In this document: in pieces, positions 8,644 through 15,782 of the stretch | Layout of the letters: every line of letters begins with the position of its first letter | Position numbering within the stretch: position 1 is the first letter of the stretch | NCBI GenBank assembly: GCA_002404215.1 | Contig: DHJG01000131.1 | Span: 1-30,419, forward strand | From: Desulfosporosinus sp. UBA4726 | GTDB lineage: Bacteria > Bacillota > Desulfitobacteriia > Desulfitobacteriales > Desulfitobacteriaceae | DNA length: 30,419 nucleotides | Reading direction: 5' to 3' | The notes under the pieces: generated by a model | Seen by the model: the letters and a program-made list of their open reading frames with translations, nothing else | Databases searched by the model: none | Told to the model about the DNA's origin: nothing | Made by a program: the position numbers and the translations under genes

Positions 8644-8672
8644 ATATTCTCTGTATGGTAAAAAAATCCTGC
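8644..8672 (-). promoter_or_regulatory. candidate sigma-H promoter of spoVG
   Basis: On the minus strand GCAGGATTT (8664-8672), an 11-base spacer, and AGAGAATAT (8644-8652) match every defined position of the B. subtilis sigma-H consensus RnAGGAwWW-N11/12-RnnGAATww as I recall it. The -10 region ends 47 bp before the spoVG start codon. In B. subtilis spoVG is a classic sigma-H gene that is also repressed by AbrB; an abrB gene is present in this window. Confidence 0.72.
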
Positions 8673-8726
8673 AATAATTTGAGGAAAATTTTTATGTTCG
8701 AAAATAAACTCATTAAGTACTAACAT

Positions 8727-9545
8727 TCAGTCAGTATTCACTGGGACGACAGACGTCTTACCCGTAAACATATCCAGCTCTTTAAGCTGCAAAAGGGATA
8801 AATATCCCTCAACAAGCTTAGGCTCGGCGGTCATCCTGTCTTCAACCAATACCCCAATTCCCACAACGTTTGCTTCGAATTCAGCCATTAAATTTTTTAT
8901 CCCTAGTGCTGTTCCGCCAGCCTTCATAAAATCGTCAATAACGAGAACGCGACGCTGGGGTTCTAAGGCCCTTCGCGAAAGTGACATAGTTTGAATACGC
9001 CGCGAAGATCCAGAAACATAATTAATGCTTACTGCTGAACCCTCTGTCACTTTGTTTCCACTGCGAATCACCACCATAGGCAAGCCTAAGGCTTCTGCCG
9101 TCACAAGGGCAAGCGGGATTCCTTTCGTTTCAATGGTAACCACAACATCAGGCAATTTGTCCCTGAAAGCACCGGCAAAAATAAGGCCAAGTGGACGTAA
9201 AATAGCTGGGTCAAACAAAATATCGGTCATATAGAGAAAACCGCCCGCAAGAATACGTTCTTTGTCGCTTAGCCGTTCAGCAAGTTTACTTAGAAATTGT
9301 GTTGCCTCTTCCGTTGGAATTCCCGGAATGTAACGCACCCCACCCGAGGCCCCGGAAATTGTTTCAAGGTGACCTTGTCCTGAAAGGAGTAAGCTCCCCT
9401 TGACAGCCATAAGATCTTCGCTAATAGTGGACTTTGCAGTGCCAAATCGTTCCGCAAATAGGGTCAGCGGAGTCAGGACATTCGGTTTTAACATCAACAC
9501 TTGGGTGATGGCCACCATTCGTTCTGCTCTTTTCATCTTCTCCAC
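8727..9545 (-). CDS. purR: pur operon repressor PurR
   Basis: PurR binds PurBox operators of purine-synthesis genes and is released by PRPP. The 272-residue protein has the family layout: an N-terminal winged helix (residues about 5-75, RMVAITQVLMLKPNVLTPLT and TAKSTISEDL) and a phosphoribosyltransferase-fold domain with VLVIDDFMKAGGTALGI, the PRPP-binding loop. The GTG start at 9545 has an AAGGTGG ribosome site 10 bases upstream; an ATG three codons downstream is an alternative. It is 5 bp downstream of the gntR stop, so co-transcription with ispE and gntR is likely. Confidence 0.97.
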   Translation of the reverse strand: MEKMKRAERMVAITQVLMLKPNVLTPLTLFAERFGTAKSTISEDLMAVKGSLLLSGQGHLETISGASGGVRYIPGIPTEEATQFLSKLAERLSDKERILAGGFLYMTDILFDPAILRPLGLIFAGAFRDKLPDVVVTIETKGIPLALVTAEALGLPMVVIRSGNKVTEGSAVSINYVSGSSRRIQTMSLSRRALEPQRRVLVIDDFMKAGGTALGIKNLMAEFEANVVGIGVLVEDRMTAEPKLVEGYLSLLQLKELDMFTGKTSVVPVNTD

Positions 9546-9550
9546 GCTTA

Positions 9551-10243
9551 CTAATCCACCTTATCTGGATCGTTCTTTAAACTAATAGCTTCGAACATTA
9601 CATTCTCAGCAGTAACAATGTGTGCCATTGCCAAGGCTTGTGCCTCTTCGCTATTATGATTTCTTAAGGTCTCAACGATCATCCGATGCTCTTCAATCGC
9701 AAGTTTATTCCGCCCCGGAACGGCCAATGAAGTTGCCCTAAAACGTTGAATCTGTTCCCGCAAATTTTCTAAGATCTGTATCAGTCGTTCATTGCGACTT
9801 GCTTTATAGACTAACGCATGGAAATCCGTGTCAGACTTCACAATCTGTTCTAAATCTAACTCTTCCTCACTGATTCTAAAAAACAACGTCTGTTCCATTT
9901 GTTCCAATTCATCCTCCGTAATTCGTTCGGCTGCAAGCCCTGCAGCCAGTCCTTCTAACGCAGAACGGATTTCAAAAACATCAGCGACATCCTTTAAAGA
10001 CACTCCAGCAACATAGGCCCCCTTACGCGGAATCATGACGACAAAATTTTCGAGTTCTAACTTACGAATTGCTTCACGTACTGGAGTTCGACTAACTCCC
10101 ATTTCCTCTGCTAATTGGATTTCCATCAATCGCTCCCCAGGTTTAAGGACCCCACTGAGAATAGCCTCGCGCATAGATTCAAAGACAATCTCCCGTAATG
10201 GTTTATAACCGTCAAGTATAACTGGTAGCAAACGCTTCTCCAT
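9551..10243 (-). CDS. GntR-family regulator, FadR (FCD) subfamily
   Basis: The protein (230 residues from the chosen start) has an N-terminal GntR winged helix, with PLREIVFESMREAILSGVLKPGERL, AEEMGVSRTPVREAIRKLE and an arginine-rich recognition helix. An all-helical FCD effector domain follows. The FCD part shows the D-x3-H (DTDFHALV), EEHRMIV and AMAHIVTAE residues that usually bind a metal ion and a small carboxylate. ATG at 10243 is preferred because AGGGGAG lies 7 bases upstream; an in-frame ATG at 10261 has no good ribosome site. The effector cannot be told from sequence. The gene sits in an ispE-gntR-purR run; B. subtilis has no gntR gene at this position. Confidence 0.93.
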   Translation of the reverse strand: MEKRLLPVILDGYKPLREIVFESMREAILSGVLKPGERLMEIQLAEEMGVSRTPVREAIRKLELENFVVMIPRKGAYVAGVSLKDVADVFEIRSALEGLAAGLAAERITEDELEQMEQTLFFRISEEELDLEQIVKSDTDFHALVYKASRNERLIQILENLREQIQRFRATSLAVPGRNKLAIEEHRMIVETLRNHNSEEAQALAMAHIVTAENVMFEAISLKNDPDKVD

Positions 10244-10262
10244 AAATATCTCCCCTTTCATC

Positions 10263-11129
10263 CTAGTTCACAATATCTGTCACGGTTCTTGTAACCCAAA
10301 CATTTTTATACCCTCTTTTTCTCAACTGCCCCGCAACTTCTATAGCGTGCTGTTTTCCTTGGGCGATTCCGAATACAGAGGAACCACTTCCTGACATTAA
10401 GGCACCATAACACTCAGCATCAAGTAAATGCTGCTTAATTTTTGAAATTTCTGGAACGATTCGGATCGAAACTGGCTCTAAATCATTATAAAGCAGATCG
10501 GCTATTTGCTGTGTCGAACCCTGCATTAAGGCCTTTTCCCAATCCAACCGCGTTAAATTCCCGCCCTGTCCAACTATGTCAAATCGACGATAGGCTTCCC
10601 CTGTATTTACTCCGGCGAACGGTTTGATTAAGACAATGTTCATCTCTGGAGCCACAGGTAATAATTCAAGTCGCTCTCCCCGGCCAGTCGCCCACATCGT
10701 TCCGCCACGGAGACAGAAAGCGACATCTGCACCACATTTCTCCGCGAGCGCAAGGAGCACTTCTCTATCAAGAGGTTTTCCATAAAGTTGATTTAATAAA
10801 CGAAGCGTGGCTGCAGCATCTGTACTCCCTCCGGCTAGTCCGGCTTGAACAGGTATATGCTTTTCAATCTCAATTTCAATTCCTTCGGATTGACCACACC
10901 GTTCCATAAATAACACCGCTGCCTTATACGCTATATTTCCAGGACCGCTTAATGCTCCACATCGACATACAACCTTCTCTCCACGACGCCGAACCCGAAC
11001 AATATCGTGCAATGAGATGGATTGCATGACACTTTGAAGTTCGTGATAACCATCTTCCCGAATCCCATTAATTGCTAAGGCCAGATTAATTTTAGCATAA
11101 GCGAACGTAGTTAGAACAGATTGTTCCAT
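10263..11129 (-). CDS. ispE: 4-diphosphocytidyl-2-C-methyl-D-erythritol kinase
   Basis: IspE phosphorylates CDP-methylerythritol in the MEP pathway of isoprenoid synthesis. The 288-residue protein belongs to the GHMP kinases: AYAKINLALAINGIREDGYHEL at the N-terminus, the ATP loop IPVQAGLAGGSTDAAATLRLLN (about residues 90-111), catalytic Asp in GADVAFCLRGGT, and a C-terminal LMSGSGSSVFGI motif. The ATG follows AAGGGTAAGG. The gene heads the apparent ispE-gntR-purR-spoVG run; the FCD regulator begins only about 20 bp after its stop. Confidence 0.97.
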   Translation of the reverse strand: MEQSVLTTFAYAKINLALAINGIREDGYHELQSVMQSISLHDIVRVRRRGEKVVCRCGALSGPGNIAYKAAVLFMERCGQSEGIEIEIEKHIPVQAGLAGGSTDAAATLRLLNQLYGKPLDREVLLALAEKCGADVAFCLRGGTMWATGRGERLELLPVAPEMNIVLIKPFAGVNTGEAYRRFDIVGQGGNLTRLDWEKALMQGSTQQIADLLYNDLEPVSIRIVPEISKIKQHLLDAECYGALMSGSGSSVFGIAQGKQHAIEVAGQLRKRGYKNVWVTRTVTDIVN

Positions 11130-11170
11130 TTGCCTTACCCTTTCCGAACATTAAGATTGTATTTCCTTAT

Positions 11171-11176
11171 ATTATA
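11171..11176 (-). promoter_or_regulatory. possible -10 box of the ispE promoter
   Basis: The minus strand reads TATAAT at 11171-11176, about 40 bp upstream of the ispE start. It is preceded directly by ATG (a partial TG extension), but no good -35 box stands 16-18 bases upstream. Confidence 0.35.
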
Positions 11177-11225
11177 CATATTTTCGGGTTAGAGTTCCAG
11201 TTCTTCTCCTTGTAAATCTGTAATA

Positions 11226-11330
11226 AAGAAAACTTGGCTGGCGCCAAGCCGCAAGCGCCGGCGGTCGCCTAGTTGCGCTTATATCACCCGAATTATGCCA
11301 CCCAAAACTTGTACTTTCTGTATAGGTATC
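11226..11330 (+). repeat. dispersed intergenic repeat, copy A
   Basis: This 105-bp element carries the family's left module AAGAAAACTTGGCTGGCGCC (11226-11245), in which CTTGGC-TGGC-GCCAAG is a hairpin. It also has the right module CTAGTTGCGCTTATATCACC followed by CGAATTATGCCACCC and the end TACTTTCTGTATAGGTAT. The two ends are degenerate inverted repeats. It lies between the ispE promoter region and the cphA terminator. It encodes nothing. Confidence 0.85.
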
Positions 11331-11357
11331 AAAAGGGACGAGAATAATCCTCGCCCC
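11331..11357 (-). terminator. intrinsic terminator after cphA
   Basis: On the minus strand GGGGCGAG (11350-11357) pairs with CTCGTCCC (11335-11342), with one G-U pair and a 7-base loop, and is followed by TTTT (11331-11334). On the plus strand the same stem is followed by TTTTT, so it may work both ways. It begins 10 bp past the cphA stop and abuts repeat copy A. Confidence 0.8.
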
Positions 11358-11367
11358 TTTTTAGCTC

Positions 11368-14025
11368 TTAAAGTTTTCCACCAACAGCCCATTCGTTTGG
11401 CACTAACTCATAGGATAGTGCCTTTTGTAATTCCATTCTCATTCTAATTTCTTCTTCGATCGGCTCAATGTGCTCATAGAACATCACGAAAATATCCCCC
11501 GGAATACAACTATCTAGACCCTTTCTAAATGCTTCTATCTCTGGAAGCACTACTCCTATTTTATTTGAATCCATGCCGCTCTGTACTGCTTCGTCATAGA
11601 GCAGTTGGGCAATTTCCCCCGGTTTACGCCCCCGCAAATCAGCATCTTCTCGAATAATTAAACGCTTAAATCCCTTTGCTGCTACCCGCCCCACCTCACG
11701 TACCGAATCATCCGGTCTGTCCCCAGGTACCGTAATACAACCTACAAGAGAACCCGTTTTAAAATGTTTAAGTGTCTTGGCAATTTCTTGAATTCCAGCC
11801 GCGTTATGAGCATAGTCAATAAAAACACGCACTCCGTTTAACTCATATAGATTGAGACGGCCTCGATTATGCTCCGCATTTGAAGTAAATCCCTGAAGAG
11901 AATTCCGAATCGTCATAGCACTTAAGCCCAAGGCCCACCCTGCTGCTACCGATGCTAGGGCATTCTGGATATTATGCTTGGCCTTTCCTTCCAATGTCGC
12001 AGGAATCTGTTTTACAGAACAGATTCGTGAACTTTGTGAACCCTGACAAAGTAAGATCATACCTCGGCGCACAAAAACGGCTGTTCCACCAACTCCCAAA
12101 TGTTTACGAACATGAATGTTATCCTTTTCAGTACTGAAAAGGATAACCCGCCCTTTCGTACGCTTGGACATGCGCACAACATAAGGGTCATCAGCATTCA
12201 AAATCACATAACTATGCGGCCTGACCACTTCCGCAACCACACTCTTAACATGGGCAATGTCTTCCAGCGTCTCTATGCCATACTGACCTAGATGGTCATT
12301 TGAAACATTCGTGATAACTGCCACATCTGCATATTCATAACCCAAACCCGCCCGAAGAATCCCGCCCCGTGCTGTTTCGAGAACGGCCACCTGAACATCC
12401 GGGTGTCTTAAAATAGTCCTTGCACTCTCCGGTCCGGTCGTATCTCCTTTAACCCACAATTTTTGATTAATGTAAATTCCATCCGTTGATGCCATTCCCA
12501 CCAAAAGCTGTTGATCTGTTAGCATCTTACTAATCATACGAGTCGTTGTTGTTTTTCCGTTGGTACCTGTGATCGCAATGATTGGGATTCTTCCGTTTCC
12601 CGAAGGCAGCACTTGCTCAACAATCGCTTTTCCCACATTACGGGCTTTACCCACGCTTGGAAAATGATGCATGCGAATCCCAGGTGCGGCATTAACTTCA
12701 ATTATGTGCCCGTTCTTTTCACGATAGGAAGCTTCGATATCCTCAATCACTAAATCGATACCCGCAATATCTAATCCAATCAACTTCGATGCAAAGACTA
12801 CTAAATCCACGTTATCAGGATGTACGCGATCCGTTACATCCTCAGCGATCCCTCCAGTACTCAAATTTGCACTGTCACGCAGACACACCACTTCTCCTTG
12901 TTTCGGAACGGATGAAAGAGCTAACTGCTTTTGAGAAAGGGTCAAAAGCACCACGGGATCAATTTTAATCTTAGTTAAGGCCTTCTCATGGTCATCTCCA
13001 CGCAGAGGATCCTCATTCGTTTGAGTCACCAGCTCTGCAATCGTCGACGAGCCATCTCCGTGTACATGAGCCGGAATCCTCTGCGCAGCGGCAATTAAAC
13101 GATCTCCAACCACTACCAAGCGATAATGTTGCCCCGTGATGTACTCTTCGATGATAACCCAATCCCCGTATGTTTGAGCGACCTTAAACGCTGCTCGAAC
13201 TTCAACTACGCTCGTTATTTGGAGGGTTACCCCTTTTCCCTGATTTCCATGTAAAGGCTTAATTACCACGGTAGTTCCCATATCTAGGAAAGCCCGGATG
13301 ACTTCTTCTTCCGTCCTAACAATATGCCCCCAAGGGACAGGAATTCCGCCATCGCACAGAATTTTCTTGGTCATTTCCTTATCACAAGCAATGTCCACCC
13401 CTATACTAGAGGTCGCATCCGTCATTGTTGCCTGGATACGTCTTTGATTGCGACCATACCCCAGCTGTAACAAACTGCCTTCATTCAAGCGATGAACCGG
13501 AATTCCTCGCTCCTTACAAGCCTCCACGATAACCTTCGTTGAAGACCCTAATTCGTATTCGGACGTCACCTGCTTTATACTATTTACGGCTTGTACGATA
13601 TCAAAGGTTTCTTGATTCAGAAGGGCCTTTACGAAAGAAAAGGCTTGTTTAAACCCCTCAATCGCTCCTTCTTTGGCTTCATAATTGAATATAATTTCAT
13701 AGAGACCGGGTTGCTCTAAAATAGCCATAGTTTTGCCATATTTAATGGTTTGCCCAGCTTGTGTCAAAAGGTCGATCGTCACATGTTCAATAACATGTCC
13801 AATAAGCGTACCCTCTTGTAACCGCTCTAGGAATCCACCAAGTTTCCCTCGTGAACAGTGATGATCTACCAATGTGGGTAAATTATCGACGAGACGAAGA
13901 CTAAAATCTCCCAATTCATTAGTGAATCGTTCTGTCCATTCTTGGAGATCCACAATCGCTCGAATAATCGGCCTGCTGCTGTAAACATTGGCCCCTTCGA
14001 TCGCTTGGATTTGTCTAATCTCCAT
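11368..14025 (-). CDS. cphA: cyanophycin synthetase
   Basis: CphA makes cyanophycin, an insoluble poly-Asp backbone with Arg side chains, using ATP: a nitrogen, carbon and energy store. The 885 residues match CphA1 length and order. There is an N-terminal primer-binding domain (1-160), an ATP-grasp domain with KPLHGNQGKGV (256-266) and IEVNAAPGIRMH (442-453), and a Mur-ligase-like domain with P-loop GTNGKTTTTR (487-496) and IDYAHN (736-741). Mur ligases alone are about 450 residues and lack the ATP-grasp half, so confusion is unlikely. A strong AAAGGAGGAAC ribosome site precedes the ATG. It follows cphB on the same strand after 100 bp that hold a 13-bp hairpin, and it ends in a terminator. 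B. subtilis has no counterpart here. Confidence 0.96.
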   Translation of the reverse strand: MEIRQIQAIEGANVYSSRPIIRAIVDLQEWTERFTNELGDFSLRLVDNLPTLVDHHCSRGKLGGFLERLQEGTLIGHVIEHVTIDLLTQAGQTIKYGKTMAILEQPGLYEIIFNYEAKEGAIEGFKQAFSFVKALLNQETFDIVQAVNSIKQVTSEYELGSSTKVIVEACKERGIPVHRLNEGSLLQLGYGRNQRRIQATMTDATSSIGVDIACDKEMTKKILCDGGIPVPWGHIVRTEEEVIRAFLDMGTTVVIKPLHGNQGKGVTLQITSVVEVRAAFKVAQTYGDWVIIEEYITGQHYRLVVVGDRLIAAAQRIPAHVHGDGSSTIAELVTQTNEDPLRGDDHEKALTKIKIDPVVLLTLSQKQLALSSVPKQGEVVCLRDSANLSTGGIAEDVTDRVHPDNVDLVVFASKLIGLDIAGIDLVIEDIEASYREKNGHIIEVNAAPGIRMHHFPSVGKARNVGKAIVEQVLPSGNGRIPIIAITGTNGKTTTTRMISKMLTDQQLLVGMASTDGIYINQKLWVKGDTTGPESARTILRHPDVQVAVLETARGGILRAGLGYEYADVAVITNVSNDHLGQYGIETLEDIAHVKSVVAEVVRPHSYVILNADDPYVVRMSKRTKGRVILFSTEKDNIHVRKHLGVGGTAVFVRRGMILLCQGSQSSRICSVKQIPATLEGKAKHNIQNALASVAAGWALGLSAMTIRNSLQGFTSNAEHNRGRLNLYELNGVRVFIDYAHNAAGIQEIAKTLKHFKTGSLVGCITVPGDRPDDSVREVGRVAAKGFKRLIIREDADLRGRKPGEIAQLLYDEAVQSGMDSNKIGVVLPEIEAFRKGLDSCIPGDIFVMFYEHIEPIEEEIRMRMELQKALSYELVPNEWAVGGKL

Positions 14026-14104
14026 TATGTTGTTGTTCCTCCTTTAGTTGCACTGGAAAGAATATACTTTCTTAGTTTAAACCTTTTTCCCTCTTGATAT
14101 TCCC

Positions 14105-14133
14105 TACTTTAGTCAAACTCTTTGACTAAAGTA
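14105..14133. repeat. 13-bp perfect hairpin overlapping the cphB stop codon
   Basis: TACTTTAGTCAAA (14105-14117) and its exact complement (14121-14133) flank a 3-base loop. The cphB stop codon (14126-14128) is within one arm. No U-run follows in the direction of transcription (GGGAATATC), so it is not a normal terminator. It could limit exonuclease decay of cphB mRNA, act as a processing site, or lower readthrough into cphA. Confidence 0.8.
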
Positions 14134-14926
14134 AGGAAACCCGACGTTTTAGATCAAAACCATAACCATCAGATAGAACATGCATCATAATTGGACTCAA
14201 AAGCAGGGCTTGGCCTGGGGTCGTTTCCGAAACGTTTGTAGCCGTAGAGGAAGAGGCATCCACCACTGTTACCGTATTGCTTCCAACGACTGAAAAAAGT
14301 GCATCAGACTGAACTAAAATAGCTGTATCCTCATCAATTCCCACTCCGAGAACATAGGGATTTTGAGCAATCGCCGATAATAGTCGACCAATTCGCCCAC
14401 GCTGAGCAAAGTGTTGATCAACCACTACTGAACGAAGTAAACCCAATCCCGGTGCCATAGTTAAGGTGTCTTTCTTAGCTGTTCCTGCTTCCCCTCCGAC
14501 GATCATTGTATCCGACATAACAGAAGCACCCGCACTCGTTCCCGCAATAATGACCCCCTGTTCATACAACTGTTGTAGCATCCGCCCCAGTGACGTCCCC
14601 CCCAACAAGCCTGTGATCCGCAGTTGGTCGCCTCCTGTAAAGAAGACCCCCGTTGAACTTTCAAATTGTTTTCCAATCCCTTGTGTATTCGCCTGAGTAC
14701 GATCTGAAACGTCAAGAACTTGTACCTCCTGGGCACCTAATTTGAGAAACAAGGCATGGTAATCGGCTCCGACTTGTTGAGGATATTCTGTCGCAACCGT
14801 CATGACTGTAATCCGGCTTTCTCTACCACCTGACTCCTGTACAAAGCGCTTAAGTATTTTGCAATCTCCCTTTTTATCTTCTGCCCCACCGATAATGAGA
14901 AGTTTCCCTTCCACATGTTCAGTCAA
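14126..14926 (-). CDS. cphB: cyanophycinase
   Basis: CphB is a cytoplasmic serine exopeptidase that cuts cyanophycin into beta-Asp-Arg dipeptides, allowing the stored nitrogen to be mobilised. From a TTG start at 14926, which has GGAGGG six bases upstream, the protein has 266 residues, close to the usual size. A GTG at 14956 in the same frame has no ribosome site. Visible motifs are LLIIGGAEDKKGDC near the start, FFTGGDQLRITGLLGGTSL (about 95-113), and the nucleophile motif GTSAGASVMSDT with Ser131. It precedes cphA, so synthesis and breakdown enzymes share a transcript unless the hairpin after cphB uncouples them. The substrate assignment is supported by the adjacent cphA. Confidence 0.95.
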   Translation of the reverse strand: MTEHVEGKLLIIGGAEDKKGDCKILKRFVQESGGRESRITVMTVATEYPQQVGADYHALFLKLGAQEVQVLDVSDRTQANTQGIGKQFESSTGVFFTGGDQLRITGLLGGTSLGRMLQQLYEQGVIIAGTSAGASVMSDTMIVGGEAGTAKKDTLTMAPGLGLLRSVVVDQHFAQRGRIGRLLSAIAQNPYVLGVGIDEDTAILVQSDALFSVVGSNTVTVVDASSSTATNVSETTPGQALLLSPIMMHVLSDGYGFDLKRRVSLL

Positions 14927-15024
14927 CCTGATCCCTCCAGTCCATTTATTTTTCACTTAAAGTAGGGGAAATTATGCAACGAACATTCCGAAATCACTAA
15001 CATACCATAAGGTATAACCCAATC

Positions 15025-15132
15025 ACCTATAGAAAACTTGGCTGGCGCCAGGCCTTCAGGCCCAAGCGGCTGCTTAGTTGCACTTATACCACCCGAATTA
15101 TGCCACCCGAAATAAATCTTTCTCTATAGGTA
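15025..15132 (+). repeat. dispersed intergenic repeat, copy B
   Basis: Same family and orientation as copy A. The left end reads ACCTATAGAAAACTTGGCTG (15025-15044) and the right end CTCTATAGGTAT; ACCTATA(GA)GAAA is thus a terminal inverted repeat. Between them are GGCGCC and CTTAGTTGCACTTATACCAC followed by CCGAATTATGCCACCC. It forms the 5' untranslated region of the L,D-transpeptidase gene and lies between that gene and the divergent cphB. A short ATACC-ATAA-GGTAT palindrome precedes it at 15003-15016. Confidence 0.85.
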
Positions 15133-15155
15133 TGAAGAAAGGGGGCTTCTGCTCA

Positions 15156-15494
15156 GTGCCCAGTCGTTTAATTGTCATTCATACCACCCGTCGACAAATT
15201 GAACTATATGAAGGAAACCGTCTGATCCAGCATTATCCTATTGCTGTAGGCAAAGGATCAACCCCCACACCCCATGGTCGCTACACCATTGCCACAAAAA
15301 CAGTTTATCCTGGAGGTCCCTTTGGCAGTCGCTGGATGGGGCTTTCCCTTCCACATTATGGAATACACGGAACGAATAACCCTTCAAGTATTGGGCAAGC
15401 CGTGTCCAAGGGATGTATCCGCATGCATAATCACGATGTCGAAACCCTATACCGATACGTGGAAATCGGCACCCCCGTGATCATTCAAGGTTAA
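15156..15494 (+). CDS. minimal L,D-transpeptidase (YkuD domain)
   Basis: From GTG at 15156, with AAAGGGGG ten bases upstream, the protein is 112 residues and consists of the YkuD catalytic domain alone. It has RQIELYEGNRLIQHYPIAVG, then TPTPHGRYTI, and the active-site region HYGIHGTNNPSSIG...SKGCIRMHN with His71 and catalytic Cys87. In the family this domain forms 3-3 peptidoglycan cross-links. No signal peptide, LysM or membrane segment is present; B. subtilis YkuD also lacks a signal peptide and is spore-associated, so a forespore role is possible but unproven. An ATG at 15132 and a TTG at 15078 are in frame, but these lie in or next to repeat copy B and have no ribosome site. It is divergent from cphB and followed by a REP-like doublet. 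Confidence 0.88.
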   Translation: MPSRLIVIHTTRRQIELYEGNRLIQHYPIAVGKGSTPTPHGRYTIATKTVYPGGPFGSRWMGLSLPHYGIHGTNNPSSIGQAVSKGCIRMHNHDVETLYRYVEIGTPVIIQG

Positions 15495-15557
15495 GAGACA
15501 GCGGGACGGTTCTCTTGTCTCTATTAGATAAGACGCAAGAACTATCCCCCTGTCTCC
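15495..15557. repeat. REP-like inverted doublet
   Basis: A GAGACAGCGGGACGGTTCTC-type unit (15495-15520) is followed, after ten bases, by an imperfect inverted copy (15531-15557, about 20 of 26 positions matching). The first unit also has its own ends complementary (AGAGACA/TGTCTCT). It starts right after the L,D-transpeptidase stop. The form is that of a bacterial interspersed palindromic doublet and differs in sequence from the GGCGCC repeat family. Confidence 0.7.
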
Positions 15558-15565
15558 ATACAAAC

Positions 15566-15617
15566 TACAGAAGGAACACCCTTGCTTTGTGAAAATAGCT
15601 AGGGTGTTTCTTCTGTA
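15566..15617. repeat. 17-bp inverted repeat (long hairpin) before repeat copy C
   Basis: TACAGAAGGAACACCCT (15566-15582) pairs with AGGGTGTTTCTTCTGTA (15601-15617) with a single G-T mismatch around an 18-base loop. No U-tract follows either way. It lies between the convergent L,D-transpeptidase and yabG genes and may serve as a weak two-way terminator; its right arm overlaps the end of repeat copy C. Confidence 0.7.
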
Positions 15618-15776
15618 CCTATACAGAAAGTATAAGTTTTGGGTAGCATAATTCGGGTGGTCTAAGGACAACTAAGGCGGCCGACTGCGCCTGCGGGTCC
15701 CTTCTCGCCATCTTTGGCTACAGGGACACTCGGCCATCCTTGGCCAGCGCTTGGCGCCAGCCATGTTTCCTTTATA
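15615..15776 (-). repeat. dispersed intergenic repeat, copy C (long form)
   Basis: On the minus strand it runs from GGAAACATGGCTGGCGCCAA to TACTTTCTGTATAGGTAC. It includes the shared right module (ACCACCCGAATTATGCTACC) and an extra central module of about 60 bp (15700-15760). The 53 bp at 15708-15760 match copy E with two differences. The central module contains a near-duplicate (GCCAAGGATGGCCGAG / GCCAAAGATGGCGAGA). It ends 7 bp from the yabG stop codon. Confidence 0.85.
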
Positions 15777-15782
15777 ATTTTC

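Noticed and set aside
11138..11155. PurBox-like CTTTCCGAACATT in the ispE leader (operon containing purR)
   Set aside because: The core CCGAAC fits, but PurR normally uses two inverted boxes 16-17 bases apart. The only other candidate (CCCGAAAATAT near 11180) has an altered core and wrong spacing.
14957..15024. Small genes (veg, sspF) expected between yabG and ispE
   Set aside because: I looked for short frames with ribosome sites in all gaps from 11130 to 16750; none codes for an SASP-like or Veg-like protein.
15078..15155. Longer N-terminus of the L,D-transpeptidase from TTG 15078
   Set aside because: The extra residues are translated repeat copy B, with no ribosome site and no signal-peptide features.
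15495..15782. Possible tRNA or structured non-coding RNA in the 288-bp gap
   Set aside because: No cloverleaf or TψC-type GGTTCRANYCC box is present; the gap is fully accounted for by the REP-like doublet, the 17-bp hairpin and repeat copy C.
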